Notes: a model not told the origin generated them from the letters alone. A stretch of DNA of 64,000 nucleotides from Bacillus sp. FJAT-27251 (GCF_001273925.1 NZ_LIGG01000001.1:4051582-4115581), one strand, 5' to 3'; shown: positions 36,537 to 45,914, numbered from the stretch's first letter. Numbers and translations: made by a program.

Positions 36537-36568
36537 ACAAACGTACTAATAGAAAAAGGAGACTGCAC

Positions 36569-37465
36569 ATGAAAAAACATCTTTTAGCACTTGCCTCCCT
36601 GATGTTCATCCTCCTGCTTGCTGCTTGCGGCGGCGGAACGGAAGAAAATAAGGAAGAGAACAAAGAAGAAAACACAGCAACTGAATCAAAGGAAGTCATT
36701 AAAATAGGAATGATTCCCGATCAAAATGCAGCCGAGCTGAATAGAAGCATGGACGATTTTGCGGCAGACCTTGCCGAAAAGACGGGATTTGAAGTAGAAT
36801 ATGTTCCTTCGGTAGATTATGCTGCACTGGTCACTGCGTTTGAGCGCGGCGAAATCCAGCTGGCCTGGTTCGGCGGCCTGACAGGAGTCCAGGCCCGCAA
36901 TGCGGTACCTGAAGCAGAAGCGATTGCACAGCGTCCGGTTGATGAAAAATTCAAATCGGTGTTTATCGCACAAAGCGACCTGGATGTATCCTCTTTGGAA
37001 GACTTAAAAGGCAAAACCTTTACATTTGGAAGCGAAAGCTCCACTTCCGGCCATTTGATGCCACGGTACTTCATGACAGAAGCGGGCATTAATCCGGACC
37101 AGGACCTTGATGGCAACCCAAATTATTCCGGTTCCCATGATAAAACCTATAAACTGGTCGAATCCGGTGCCTTCCAGGCAGGCGCACTGAATATTTCGGT
37201 CTGGGAAGCAGCCGTGGCCGAGGGCAGTGTCGATCCTGATAAAGTGAAGGTGTTCTATACTACGCCAGAGTATTATGACTATAACTGGACAGTCAATAAA
37301 ATGGATGAAGAAACGAAGACGAAGCTGACCGAAGCGATTCTCTCGATGAAAGCCGGCGATAATGAAGTCATGGACCTGCTGGCAGCGGAGCAATTCATTC
37401 CGACCAATAATGACAACTATAAAGCCATTGAGGAAGTTGCCAGAGAACTAAAGATTATCAAGTAG
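36569..37465 (+). CDS. phnD: phosphonate/phosphite-type ABC transporter substrate-binding lipoprotein
   Basis: 298-residue lipoprotein: signal peptide with lipobox LLAAC (C20), a Gly/Glu/Asn-rich linker, then a PhnD/PtxB-type binding domain starting KIGMIPDQNAAELNR. EYVPSVDYAALVTAFERGEI and WFGGLTGVQARN correspond to the ligand site. Ligand could be phosphonate, phosphite or a related oxyanion; no C-P lyase or phosphite dehydrogenase gene is nearby, so it is unresolved. First gene of a four-gene operon. Confidence 0.93.
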   Translation: MKKHLLALASLMFILLLAACGGGTEENKEENKEENTATESKEVIKIGMIPDQNAAELNRSMDDFAADLAEKTGFEVEYVPSVDYAALVTAFERGEIQLAWFGGLTGVQARNAVPEAEAIAQRPVDEKFKSVFIAQSDLDVSSLEDLKGKTFTFGSESSTSGHLMPRYFMTEAGINPDQDLDGNPNYSGSHDKTYKLVESGAFQAGALNISVWEAAVAEGSVDPDKVKVFYTTPEYYDYNWTVNKMDEETKTKLTEAILSMKAGDNEVMDLLAAEQFIPTNNDNYKAIEEVARELKIIK

Positions 37466-37475
37466 GTGACACCGC

Positions 37476-38228
37476 GTGTCTGAACATAACATGATAGAAG
37501 TGAATTCAATAGAGAAACGTTATGAGAGGAAGATAGCATTATCTTCCCTTTCTTTTGTTGTAAAAAAAGGCGAACTCGTTGCCCTTATTGGGCCGAGCGG
37601 AGCCGGGAAGACGACGCTCCTCAATCTGCTCGCCTCCCTTCTGGAGCCTGACAGCGGTGAACTGCAGGTAGATGGAAAGCCCCTCAGCCAATATGCCGAC
37701 CGCAAGGAAAGAGCACGTAAGATTGGCATGATCCGCCAGCAATTCGACCTGGTCGGCCAGCTGGCGGTGGTCCATAATGTCCTCGCGGGACGGCTGGCGG
37801 AATGGAGCCTGTTAAAATCGTTTGCTTCCTTGTTTATTCCTCAGGAAAAAGACAAGGCGGAAGATGCATTGAAGCGGGTCGGTCTTGCTGACAAGCTGTA
37901 TGAGCGTACTTCCAACCTTTCAGGCGGCGAACAGCAGCGCGTAGCCCTAGCCCGCCTGCTGATGCAAAAACCGGAGGTCATCCTCGCTGACGAACCTGTC
38001 GCCTCGCTTGATCCCGCCCGCTCCGAAGACATCCTTGCGATGCTCACCGGGCTTGCCAAGCAGGAAAACCAGACAGTGGTAGCCAGCCTGCACTCGGTTG
38101 AATATGCCAGGAAGTATTTCACAAGATTGATTGCCCTGAAAAATGGCGAAATCTTTTTTGACCTGCCTTCACAACAGGTGACAAATCAGCAGCTTCAGGA
38201 GCTTTACCAGCTAAAGGAGCTTAACTGA
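37476..38228 (+). CDS. phnC: phosphonate-type ABC transporter ATPase
   Basis: 250-residue ABC ATPase: Walker A GPSGAGKTT near 38, signature LSGGEQQRVALARLL near 147, Walker B VILADEPVASLDP. GTG start behind AGGTGAC, 10 bases after phnD. The PhnC-specific insertion between Walker A and signature (ADRKERARKIGMIRQQFDL and LAEWSLLKSFASLFIP) is present. It powers uptake with the two permeases downstream. Confidence 0.93.
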   Translation: MSEHNMIEVNSIEKRYERKIALSSLSFVVKKGELVALIGPSGAGKTTLLNLLASLLEPDSGELQVDGKPLSQYADRKERARKIGMIRQQFDLVGQLAVVHNVLAGRLAEWSLLKSFASLFIPQEKDKAEDALKRVGLADKLYERTSNLSGGEQQRVALARLLMQKPEVILADEPVASLDPARSEDILAMLTGLAKQENQTVVASLHSVEYARKYFTRLIALKNGEIFFDLPSQQVTNQQLQELYQLKELN

Positions 38229-38229
38229 C

Positions 38230-39018
38230 ATGCTATCTTTCGACCTTCATAAAAGAAAGCTCCTAACCGCCTTTTTGCTGCTCCTGTTCTTCTGGAGCCT
38301 TTTTGGGGTCAACTGGCAGGAAGGTGTTTTGCACTCAAGCGGGATTGCCACGGCCATGGAGATTTTTGCGGCCATGTTGCAGCCTGACCTGTCGGCAGAC
38401 ATCATCAGGCTGGCGGTCCATTCGTCGTGGATCACCCTTGCCTATGCCACTGCCGGCATCTCTCTCGCACTGATTCTTGCGCTAGTTTTCGGGATTCTCG
38501 CCTCAGGCGTCCTTGCAGGCGGGAACAAATCAAGGAAGATGATGAAAGGGTTCTTTCGCGGCGTCCTTGGCTTTATGCGTGCCATTCATGAACTTGTCTG
38601 GGCATGGCTGTTCGTCGCCTCCTTCGGGCTGACGCCTTACGCGGCCGTCTTTGCGCTTGCCATTCCGTATGGCGGCATACTTGGCAGGATTTTTGCCGAC
38701 ATGATCAACGACGTGCCCGAGGAGCCCATCCGGGCACTAAGGGCCGCTGGGGCCTCAAGGCTCCAATGCCTGTTTTACGGCTATTTGCCGAGTGTAAAGG
38801 CCAGCATGATCAGCTACACGATGTACCGGTATGAATGCGCGGTCAGGTCTTCGGCCATCATGAGCTTTGTTGGCCTTGGAGGCCTTGGCTACCAGATTCA
38901 GCTGTCTCTCGATGACCTGCATTATGATGAAGTGTGGACCTTCATGTACTTCCTCATCCTGCTTGTCATCCTGATCGACGGTTGGAGCAATATGCTTAGA
39001 AAGAGGATGGCATTATGA
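38230..39018 (+). CDS. phnE: phosphonate-type ABC transporter permease 1
   Basis: 262-residue permease with about six membrane segments and the EAA loop VPEEPIRALRAAGASRLQCL near 160-180 that contacts the ATPase. Begins 2 bases after the phnC stop and behind AAAGGAG. Related to PhnE; two permease genes in a row imply a heterodimeric channel. Confidence 0.92.
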   Translation: MLSFDLHKRKLLTAFLLLLFFWSLFGVNWQEGVLHSSGIATAMEIFAAMLQPDLSADIIRLAVHSSWITLAYATAGISLALILALVFGILASGVLAGGNKSRKMMKGFFRGVLGFMRAIHELVWAWLFVASFGLTPYAAVFALAIPYGGILGRIFADMINDVPEEPIRALRAAGASRLQCLFYGYLPSVKASMISYTMYRYECAVRSSAIMSFVGLGGLGYQIQLSLDDLHYDEVWTFMYFLILLVILIDGWSNMLRKRMAL

Positions 39019-39851
39019 GAAAACGGACCTTCAACTTTACCACGCTTTCTGTTCTTGCCTTCTTCCTTCTGATCGGGGCTTCCTGGTATCAGGTTATTGG
39101 AGTGGAAAAGGCCAGCCTTGCCTCCTTGTTTTCAAACGACAACCTGCAATATGCGAAAAAGTTCTTCAGCGGCCTTTTTGGCATCGGGCAGACCGAAGTG
39201 GCGTTTCTTAACAAAGACAGCTGGTCAGATGCGTTCAGGCTGACGATTGAAACCCTGCAGATGAGCATCATGGCGATTGGCTTTTCGACCATCGTCATGT
39301 TCCTTACGGTGATCCCGGCAGCGCGCAACGTGGCCGACGGAAGCCTGACTCTTACAAGGAAATGGTACCGCTGGATTGTGTTTGGGCTGATCCGGATCAG
39401 CTATATATTCAGCCGGGCCATTCCCGAGCTGCTCTGGGCAATGATCGTCATTTTCATATTCAAGCCAGGAATCCTCCCTGGAGCAATCGCGCTTGCACTC
39501 CACAACTTTGGCATTCTCGGCAAGCTGTGTGCGGAAGTAATCGAGGACAGTGACCCACGCCCTGTCAGGAACCTCGCGTCCGCTGGGGCTTCGCGTCCGC
39601 AGTTATTGCTCTACGGAGTGCTCCCGACCGTATTGCCGAAGTTTTTGACCTATATCTTGTACCGCTGGGAAGTCATCATAAGGACAACAATTGTCGTCGG
39701 CTTTGTCGGCGCAGGCGGGCTCGGCCAGCAGTTCAAGCTGAGCATGAGCTTTTTCCACTATACCGAAATCACTCTGCTGCTGATCTGTTACCTGATCCTG
39801 GTCATCATCGCCGACTACATCTCCGAAAAATCAAGGTTTTTTGTAAAATAA
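39015..39851 (+). CDS. phnE: phosphonate-type ABC transporter permease 2
   Basis: 278-residue second PhnE-type permease; its ATG overlaps the stop codon of the first (ATGA), so translation is coupled. EAA loop DPRPVRNLASAGASRPQLL near 180-200. A periplasmic-side loop of about 60 residues follows the first helix. Ends the operon before a terminator. Confidence 0.92.
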   Translation: MRKRTFNFTTLSVLAFFLLIGASWYQVIGVEKASLASLFSNDNLQYAKKFFSGLFGIGQTEVAFLNKDSWSDAFRLTIETLQMSIMAIGFSTIVMFLTVIPAARNVADGSLTLTRKWYRWIVFGLIRISYIFSRAIPELLWAMIVIFIFKPGILPGAIALALHNFGILGKLCAEVIEDSDPRPVRNLASAGASRPQLLLYGVLPTVLPKFLTYILYRWEVIIRTTIVVGFVGAGGLGQQFKLSMSFFHYTEITLLLICYLILVIIADYISEKSRFFVK

Positions 39852-39879
39852 AAAGCTGGGCGCTACTGCCCGGCTTTTG
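39851..39879 (+). terminator. terminator of the phn operon
   Basis: AAAAGCTGGGC / GCCCGGCTTTT stem ending TGT. Confidence 0.85.
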
Positions 39880-39931
39880 TCATTTTAAAAAATTTTTGCA
39901 CTTGGATACCTGTTCGTTCCCGCGCATTTGC

Positions 39932-40474
39932 TTATTCAGCCACTTTTTGTTCTTCCCCGCCAAACCCTAGTTCAGCGTCAATCATCTCGTCCAGCCGGAT
40001 GATGCTTTCACGCGCCCGCTCTTTATTTATCGTCCGGTAATGATGGGCCCCGCCTTCTTCCTCGTCCTTCTCATCCGCCCATTTAACCACCTTTTGCAGT
40101 GTCGTCCGTTCAATATCATTGGTTGGCAGGAAGGAATCGGTATGAAAAAGAATGGCAAGTGCCGTCGTTTTAGCCCGAATCGGGTTTTCTCCCAGACGGA
40201 TCAGAAGCTTATGGGCACGTTCCGCCCCCTTGATTGGATGAATATCATTCTGCTTATACAGCTCGTAGTCCCACTTCCCGTTCCGATACCATGTAAAATG
40301 GCCGATATCATGAAGAAATCCGGCTTTCGCAGCAATATCCACGTCCACCCCGTATTCCTTGGCGAGGTGGAAGGCGTGGTAGGCAACGGCGATGGCATGG
40401 GCAAATCCCGAGCGCTTCACATACTTTTGAGTGATATGGTGTTCGAATAAATTCAGAAGCGTCACATCCCGCAT
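39932..40474 (-). CDS. HD-domain phosphohydrolase-like protein
   Basis: 180 residues with an HD metal-dependent hydrolase fold: first His in AYHAFHLAKEYG, HD doublet in KAGFLHDIGHFTWYRNG near 52, later D in KVVKWADEKDEE. Its substrate (nucleotide or other phosphate ester) is unknown. GGAGGAAATTCA precedes the ATG. Convergent with the phn operon. Confidence 0.85.
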   Translation of the reverse strand: MRDVTLLNLFEHHITQKYVKRSGFAHAIAVAYHAFHLAKEYGVDVDIAAKAGFLHDIGHFTWYRNGKWDYELYKQNDIHPIKGAERAHKLLIRLGENPIRAKTTALAILFHTDSFLPTNDIERTTLQKVVKWADEKDEEEGGAHHYRTINKERARESIIRLDEMIDAELGFGGEEQKVAE

Positions 40475-40576
40475 TGAATTTCCTCCTTGTTTTTAATCTT
40501 ATGCTATCATATGGCAAGTCCCCTCGTCGGGGAACCAATTCGCCATCCCGGCAGGAAAATTTGGATTTGTGTGAGA

Positions 40577-40616
40577 ATAACACAAACTGCACGGCTTCTC
40601 AACCTTTTTGTGTTAT
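40577..40616. promoter_or_regulatory. inverted repeat in a gene-free interval
   Basis: ATAACACAAA (40577-40586) and TTTGTGTTAT (40607-40616), a perfect 10-bp inverted repeat with a 20-base spacer, upstream of the HD-domain gene. It could be an operator or hairpin. The rest of 40475-40838 shows no gene I can support. Confidence 0.4.
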
Positions 40617-40838
40617 TTTCTCGCATTTAACTCATGCTTATATCCCAAGATATTTTTCCCCTTCTTTACCCAGAAACAAACAGGATCTTGATGTCTGGCA
40701 GAGGGCCATGCGCCCGTCACTCAGGCAATCAGGCGAGACAGGACAATTTTCCCATTTTATTTCCATTCGGTTTGTCCTTCATTTCCACGGGTAAATAAAG
40801 AGTGCAAGGCCAAAACATAACAGGAGGGACTGGTTAAA

Positions 40839-40943
40839 TTGCAAGATTTAACGGCGACTTCAGGATTAGTCTTTGGCATTGCAATCTGTGAGGGTTTTGC
40901 CGACAGGGCGATTGGCACCTTGGCCATGAATCGATATATTTAA
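40839..40943 (+). CDS. possible 34-residue small protein
   Basis: TTG start behind CAGGAGGGA (9-base spacing). The peptide begins MQDLTATSGLVFGIAICEGF and ends TLAMNRYI; it has a hydrophobic stretch and one Cys. A strong terminator follows at 40994. Good binding site plus terminator support a real small gene, but I recognise no family. Confidence 0.4.
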   Translation: MQDLTATSGLVFGIAICEGFADRAIGTLAMNRYI

Positions 40944-40993
40944 AATCGATACCTCCCCATCAGGCACTCCTATCACATGTCCTAATTAACGGG

Positions 40994-41038
40994 ACAGAAA
41001 AAAGGTGCGAACCGAATGGTTTGCACCTTTTTTCTGTT
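40994..41038 (+). terminator. terminator after the small ORF
   Basis: AAAGGTGCGAACC / GGTTTGCACCTTT stem followed by TTTTCTG. Confidence 0.85.
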
Positions 41039-41155
41039 TTCAGCCTTGTATTTTTAAAGGATTCAAAATAGTGAAAATCCTGGTAAAAAGAGGATGTTTC
41101 CCTGATGTTACCCAAAGGTATGGATAAATAGATTAATGAGAAAGGAGCAATGCAG

Positions 41156-41506
41156 TTGAAAAAGAAATGGCCTTTACTCGCATCTACCCTATTTGCCTCA
41201 GGAATGATTGTCGCAGGATGTTCAGCTGAGGAAGATCCGGCACCTCCCGCAGATGATCCGGTAATCGAAGAAGATCAAGCCCCTGAAGAGAATCAGGTGC
41301 CTGAAAATAACGGTAACGGCAACAACCTCGGTGACCCTGACACAGACGGAGGCACTACCAATGATGGTACTACAAATGATGGTACCAATGGCGGCAGCCC
41401 GGATGGCGGGATGAATGGCGGCGGAACGAACGGTGAAATGAATGGTGATGTTGAAGCTCCTGAAGATGGCGGAACGGACAGCGAAGAGTTTGAAACAGAA
41501 GACTAA
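41156..41506 (+). CDS. low-complexity lipoprotein
   Basis: About 116 residues. A basic signal peptide (MKKKWPLLASTLFAS) with lipobox IVAGC is followed by a Glu/Pro/Asp-rich part and repeated Asn-Asp-Gly-Thr units such as TTNDGTTNDGTNGG and GGMNGGGTNGEMNGD. No folded domain is visible; this looks like an acidic wall-spanning tether. I prefer the TTG start at 41156 because AAAGGAG is only 2 bases from the ATG at 41150. Confidence 0.7.
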   Translation: MKKKWPLLASTLFASGMIVAGCSAEEDPAPPADDPVIEEDQAPEENQVPENNGNGNNLGDPDTDGGTTNDGTTNDGTNGGSPDGGMNGGGTNGEMNGDVEAPEDGGTDSEEFETED

Positions 41507-41507
41507 C

Positions 41508-41546
41508 GTAAAAAAACCCTTTCCCATAAACGGAAAGGGTTTTTAC
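41508..41546. terminator. bidirectional terminator
   Basis: AAAACCCTTTCC / GGAAAGGGTTTT stem between convergent genes. Confidence 0.9.
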
Positions 41547-41549
41547 GTT

Positions 41550-42266
41550 TTATGGATTTGTCGACCAAAGGCCGGTCGTTTTTACGAACACCCGAGGATG
41601 AAGCTTCAGCTGTGCGACCATCATTTCGGCCAGGTCCTCTGGCTGCATCACGTTCTCGGTATTTTCGCCAACCAGCTTGTTTTCGACAGCAAGGTCTGTC
41701 GCCACTGTGCTTGGCGTCATTGCTGTCACCCTGATATTATGCTTCCTGACTTCCATGAGCAGGGACTCTGTCAAGCCAAGTACCCCGAATTTCGAAGCGC
41801 TGTAGGCACTTGTAACCGGCGCCCCCTTCTGGCCCGCAGTCGAGGAGATATTGATAATGTCGCCCGATTTCTTTTCCATCATTCCCGGAAGGACCGCCCT
41901 GGTTACATAATAGGTTCCCAGCAGGTTGACCTGGATGATTTGTTCCCACTCCTCGGGGTCAAGTTCGAGGAATCCGCCAAATTTGGCGATACCCGCATTA
42001 TTGATCAGAATGTCTATTGAGCCTAGTTCGGAAGTGATATGTTCAACTGCATTCTCAACAGATTGCCGGTCACCCACGTCTGCCGCTGCCCCCGAAACAT
42101 TGACTCCATACTGTTCCAGTTCAGCTGTGACTTTTTCCAGGTTGTCCATATTCTTGCCAAGCAGGCCGAGATGGACTCCCTCCGCGGCAAGCGCTATGGC
42201 TGCAGCCCGGCCAATCCCCCTTCCTGCCCCGGTGATCAATGCTGTTTTGCCTTTTAGTGATTGCAT
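41550..42266 (-). CDS. short-chain dehydrogenase, FabG-like
   Basis: 238-residue classical SDR: NADP site [15 protein letters not shown] at 8-22, NNAG at 88, catalytic Ser in [13 protein letters not shown] near 138 and YSASK near 154. Resembles 3-ketoacyl-ACP reductase, but no fatty-acid gene is nearby, so the substrate is unknown. AAAGGAG precedes the ATG. Own terminator. Confidence 0.88.
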   Translation of the reverse strand: MQSLKGKTALITGAGRGIGRAAAIALAAEGVHLGLLGKNMDNLEKVTAELEQYGVNVSGAAADVGDRQSVENAVEHITSELGSIDILINNAGIAKFGGFLELDPEEWEQIIQVNLLGTYYVTRAVLPGMMEKKSGDIINISSTAGQKGAPVTSAYSASKFGVLGLTESLLMEVRKHNIRVTAMTPSTVATDLAVENKLVGENTENVMQPEDLAEMMVAQLKLHPRVFVKTTGLWSTNP

Positions 42267-42397
42267 TTTAAAACTCCTTTCAGTACAGCGTTAAGAATGC
42301 CTGATTGCATCCTACAAGCTAGTTTACCCAAAAGTTGGCGTGCTGTCTCGATTGGAGATTCCCGTACAATAAGCTGCAGTTCTATTTCAACAAGCCG

Positions 42398-42660
42398 TAT
42401 AAACGCAAGTTTCCCGGAGCTCTCTCCTCTTTTTTGCGCCAACAAGCCCTGTTAACGCAATTTCCCCCTGACTCTCTCTTCTTTTTTGCGTCAACGAGCC
42501 CTATTGGCGCAATATACCGTAGCTCCCTCTTCTTTTTTACGTTAACAAGGCCTGTTAACGTAAATGTTCCCGGAATTCCCTCTTCTTTTTGCGTTAACAG
42601 GCCCTATTGGCGGAATTCACTGCACTTTTCTACTCTCTTTTGCTCCAACAAGCCGTAACG
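42398..42660. repeat. 52-bp-period repeat array, family B (copy 2)
   Basis: Units start at 42398, 42450, 42502, 42553 and 42605 (steps 52, 52, 51, 52). Each junction pairs TTGCGCCAA-like with TTGGCGCAA-like half-sites. At one junction both sides have changed, giving TTTACGTTAAC and GTTAACGTAAA, a perfect 11-bp stem with a 7-base loop: a compensatory change. The interval 42267-42752 holds only this array and the next terminator. Confidence 0.87.
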
Positions 42661-42713
42661 GAACAGAGACACCTAAATCACAATCCCATTTTTCAACTTA
42701 AAAACAAGCACAA

Positions 42714-42742
42714 ACAAAAACCGGCCGCATGTGCGGCCAGCC
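42714..42742 (-). terminator. terminator after the GNAT gene
   Basis: GGCCGCA / TGCGGCC stem followed by GGTTTTTG on the minus strand. Confidence 0.85.
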
Positions 42743-42752
42743 TGATTCCTCT

Positions 42753-43424
42753 TTATAGCGGCAGAAGCTGAACTGTCTGCCTGTTTTTTAATTGATTAAT
42801 CATATCTAACCATTCTTGCGGCTTATTATCCAACACAGAATAATAGACCGTCAGGAAATCGACGATTTGGGCAGCCGGCAGTTCCTTAATAGAGCTGTCG
42901 AGTGGCATGAAGCATAAATCGAGCCCTTCAACGGCAGTACCGTCATTTTCCCAGGATGGATGGACATAGGTAAAGTCCAGACGTTCATACCCAAGATGCG
43001 ACAACACTTCCCGGCGCACATATGGATTCATTGTTTTGACCCCGCCAAAGTCGTGATCGCCCCGGCGGTACGGGTCATAAATCTCCGCAAACATCCCAAA
43101 CAACTCGACCCCCTGTTCCTGCGCCAGGCTGCTGAGGTCTTCCATACGTTTCTCGGCAATGAAGCGCCCAAGGCCAAGGCCAGGCCGGCCGACAATCGTA
43201 AAATCAGTCATCGCGATATTCCAGTCAGGATAATAGCGGTATTCGGTCACACCCACCACTTCGCCTTCGTGCACAGCAACAAAGACGCGGATGGATGGGT
43301 CCTCAAGCGGCTCCTTCCAAAGGTCAAATTCAAGCACCTCTTCCGGCGGGAAAACTTCCTTCATCAAGTCATTGAGCTTGGCAAAAAGCGGGTCTTCTAT
43401 AGAATTAACTCGGATATATTCCAT
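42753..43424 (-). CDS. GNAT-type N-acetyltransferase
   Basis: 223 residues, GNAT fold with YRYYPDWNIAMTDFTIVG as central strands and GLGLGRFIAEKRMEDL as the acetyl-CoA loop. It lies 6 bases downstream of the carbon-nitrogen hydrolase gene in the same direction. In other bacteria the two activities occur fused in one polypeptide, which suggests they act on the same, still unknown, substrate. Confidence 0.85.
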   Translation of the reverse strand: MEYIRVNSIEDPLFAKLNDLMKEVFPPEEVLEFDLWKEPLEDPSIRVFVAVHEGEVVGVTEYRYYPDWNIAMTDFTIVGRPGLGLGRFIAEKRMEDLSSLAQEQGVELFGMFAEIYDPYRRGDHDFGGVKTMNPYVRREVLSHLGYERLDFTYVHPSWENDGTAVEGLDLCFMPLDSSIKELPAAQIVDFLTVYYSVLDNKPQEWLDMINQLKNRQTVQLLPL

Positions 43425-43430
43425 GGTCCA

Positions 43431-44312
43431 TTAGCTCCTTCTCAAACTTTCTTCCTGTTCCCAATCCGTGTACAAATCGGTGCGCCGGTCCCGCCATGTA
43501 GTAACAGAGCCGCGCTCGCGCACTTCATACAGCAAGCTGAGGTCAAGATCGGCGGTGACAATCATGTCATTGTTCAGCTCGCCTTCCGCCAGCAGGCCTT
43601 TAGGCGGGAATGGAATGTCATTCGGCGTGATAATGGCTGCCTGCCCAAAGTTGGCCCTCATGAAATCCACAGTCGGCAAAGCACCTACTGTTCCTGTCAA
43701 AACCACATAAACCTGGTTTTCAATCGCCCTCGCATGGCTTGTGTAGCGAACACGATGGAAACCATGGCGGTCATCTGTGCAGGAAGGGCAGAAAATCACA
43801 TCGGCGCCTTTAGCTTTCGCCATGCGGACAATTTCCGGGAACTCGATATCATAGCAAGTCAATAAAGCAATCCTGCCCTTTTCGGTATCGAATATCCTGA
43901 AACTGTCACCTGCAGACATATTCCACTCTTCCACTTCAGTCGGTGTGATATGCAGCTTGGCCTGCTCTTCAATCCGGCCATCCGGATAGAACAAATGCGC
44001 CACATTATATAATTTTCCTTCACGGGCGATTACATGTGTACCCCCGATTATATGCATCTTTGTAGTCAAGGCGAAATGCTGGAACAAGTTCAGATACTGT
44101 TCCGTAAATCCCGGCAATTCGTTAATCGTCAGCCTTGTTCCCTGCTCACTGCCGATGGAAAGCAATTGGGTAGTAAAAAATTCAGGAAACAGCACAAATT
44201 CCGAACCATATTCCTGTGCGGTTTTTATATAGTGCTCACATTGAGCAGCAAATTCTTCAAACGACCTGATCGTATGAAGATGATATTGAACGGCAGATAC
44301 TCTTAATTTCAC
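43431..44312 (-). CDS. carbon-nitrogen hydrolase (nitrilase superfamily)
   Basis: 293 residues with the Glu-Lys-Cys triad: E in FVLFPEFFTTQL near 53, K in EQAKLHITPTEVEEW near 127 and C in ALLTCYDIEFPEI near 163. I placed the start at GTG 44312, behind GGAGGG, because the family begins at VKLRVSAVQY; the open frame upstream has no binding site. Amidase or nitrilase substrate unknown. Operon with the GNAT gene. Confidence 0.9.
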   Translation of the reverse strand: MKLRVSAVQYHLHTIRSFEEFAAQCEHYIKTAQEYGSEFVLFPEFFTTQLLSIGSEQGTRLTINELPGFTEQYLNLFQHFALTTKMHIIGGTHVIAREGKLYNVAHLFYPDGRIEEQAKLHITPTEVEEWNMSAGDSFRIFDTEKGRIALLTCYDIEFPEIVRMAKAKGADVIFCPSCTDDRHGFHRVRYTSHARAIENQVYVVLTGTVGALPTVDFMRANFGQAAIITPNDIPFPPKGLLAEGELNNDMIVTADLDLSLLYEVRERGSVTTWRDRRTDLYTDWEQEESLRRS

Positions 44313-44467
44313 ACCCAATCCCTCCAGGCAAAAAAATAATAAGTCTCGAAACAAGGGAATCGAAACATCGAGACTCATTATAAAACATTCGCAAGGAATT
44401 GAATATAGTTTTTTTGCCTTTTTTTTAGCAGACAACTGCCTAATTTTTATAGAGGTTCCTTATCCGC

Positions 44468-44500
44468 GAAAAAGCCTGGCCAAGCAGGCCAGGCTTCTTT
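44468..44500 (-). terminator. terminator after the small gene at 44.5 kb
   Basis: AAGCCTGGCC / GGCCAGGCTT stem with a 5-base loop. Confidence 0.85.
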
Positions 44501-44645
44501 AACTTACTCTCGTATCTTCGAGCAGATGTTTCACCGCGTGCAGATCGACTCCCTTTGTTTCTGCCAGAATCTCGACCGTATGCTCCACTTCCTCTTCCGT
44601 GAACCGTTCCCTTCTCATGACCTCGATTGCTTTAGATAATTCCAC
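44499..44645 (-). CDS. small helical protein of unknown function
   Basis: 48 residues from a GTG at 44645 with GGAGGAG 9 bases upstream: VELSKAIEVMRRERFTEEEV, then HTVEILAETKG and VKHLLEDTRVS. The open frame extends to 44720 without a better start. Charged, two helices, possibly a small DNA- or protein-binding factor. Family not recognised. Confidence 0.5.
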   Translation of the reverse strand: MELSKAIEVMRRERFTEEEVEHTVEILAETKGVDLHAVKHLLEDTRVS

Positions 44646-44865
44646 TTCCGTCCACTCCTCCGCCTTTTTTACATTATATAAACCTAAACGCCCTCTTTTA
44701 AACATTAGGCAGGAGACCAATAAATGGAATTTTCCAAAACATTTGTGGGAACCGACAAAAAATCTATCGCGAAAAAAACCGGAACATATGCTTTTTTGTC
44801 GAAATTATGCCTGCCAGGAAGTCAGAAACCTGTCGCATCCTGCGCTTGCCCGAGAAATAATCTCC

Positions 44866-45786
44866 CTAGCGGACACCGCTGTCAATCTGCAGCTGGCCCC
44901 TGTTTGTATCCAAAATGGCATTTACGCCAAGAGGGATGCAGAAATTCGGGCTGCAATGACCAGCTTTAAGGCCATGAACCGCCGGCCTGTTGGCCAGCTT
45001 CAGGTAGTGGTCCAGGACTTCATCCAGCTCGAATGAAGGCTTGTCTTCCGTTGTGCAGTCATTAAAATCGCCAAGCACGATTCCTGCCGCATTTTGCAGT
45101 TTTCCGGCGAGTAAAAGCTGGTTCAGCATCCTGTCGACGGAGCGCGGTTCCTCGTTAATCTCTTCCATAAATAAAATCTTCCCTGTTGTCTCAATTTCAT
45201 AAGGCGTTCCGAGCGTGCTCGTCATCAATGTCAAATTCCCGCCTGTCAGCCGTCCAAAAGCCAGCCCGTCCACGACGGTTTGCAATGGGGGACAGCCACC
45301 TGAAGGAAAGGACTGCTGCTGACCACTGAACACTTGCTGAAAACTCTCCCTTGTATCTGGGTCTATGCTCTCCCTGCCAAAATCGGATGCAATCATCGGC
45401 CCATGAAAAGTGACCAGGCCCGTCATTTTGGTTATGGCCAAATGTAAAAACGTAATATCACTGTACCCCCATAATACCTTCGGATTTTCACTGATCAATC
45501 GATAATCGAGCAGCGATGCCATCCGGGCGCTTCCATACCCTCCACGGGCACAGAAAATGGCTTTGATCTCCCTGTTCCCGAACATTCTGTGCAAATCTTC
45601 CGTTCTTTCCTCGTCGCTGCCCGCAAGATAGCCCCATTCGTTATAAACATGTTCTCCAAGTTTTACATGCAGCCCGGCTTCCACCAGAAACTGTACCCCC
45701 TTTTCCAGTGCCTCGCGCTTCGGCGTTCCCGCAGGAGCCACCACTCCAACTGTATCGCCCTTCATCAATTTCATTGGTTTTATCAT
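44866..45786 (-). CDS. ldcA: LD-carboxypeptidase (peptidase S66)
   Basis: 306 residues; the S66 nucleophile is S109 in VLWGYSDITFLH, preceded by AIFCARGGYGSARM. Glu and His of the triad are expected in FMEEINEEPRSVDRML and VHGLKAGHC. These enzymes cut the L,D bond of muropeptide tetrapeptides in peptidoglycan recycling. B. subtilis YkfA is a relative. No muropeptide transporter neighbours here. Confidence 0.92.
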   Translation of the reverse strand: MIKPMKLMKGDTVGVVAPAGTPKREALEKGVQFLVEAGLHVKLGEHVYNEWGYLAGSDEERTEDLHRMFGNREIKAIFCARGGYGSARMASLLDYRLISENPKVLWGYSDITFLHLAITKMTGLVTFHGPMIASDFGRESIDPDTRESFQQVFSGQQQSFPSGGCPPLQTVVDGLAFGRLTGGNLTLMTSTLGTPYEIETTGKILFMEEINEEPRSVDRMLNQLLLAGKLQNAAGIVLGDFNDCTTEDKPSFELDEVLDHYLKLANRPAVHGLKAGHCSPNFCIPLGVNAILDTNRGQLQIDSGVR

Positions 45787-45914
45787 CTGCCCGTCCCCCT
45801 GTTCAGAGGTATCTATATGAGCCAGATTTCCTTTTATGACAAAAGCAGGCAGGTGTCATCACAAAAAAGTACAAGCATATACTTGAAGAAGCACATGCAA
45901 AGGAGGCTGCAAGG

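Noticed and set aside
44724..44969. 81-residue + strand frame at the end of ldcA
   Set aside because: Overlaps the conserved LdcA C-terminus in another frame.
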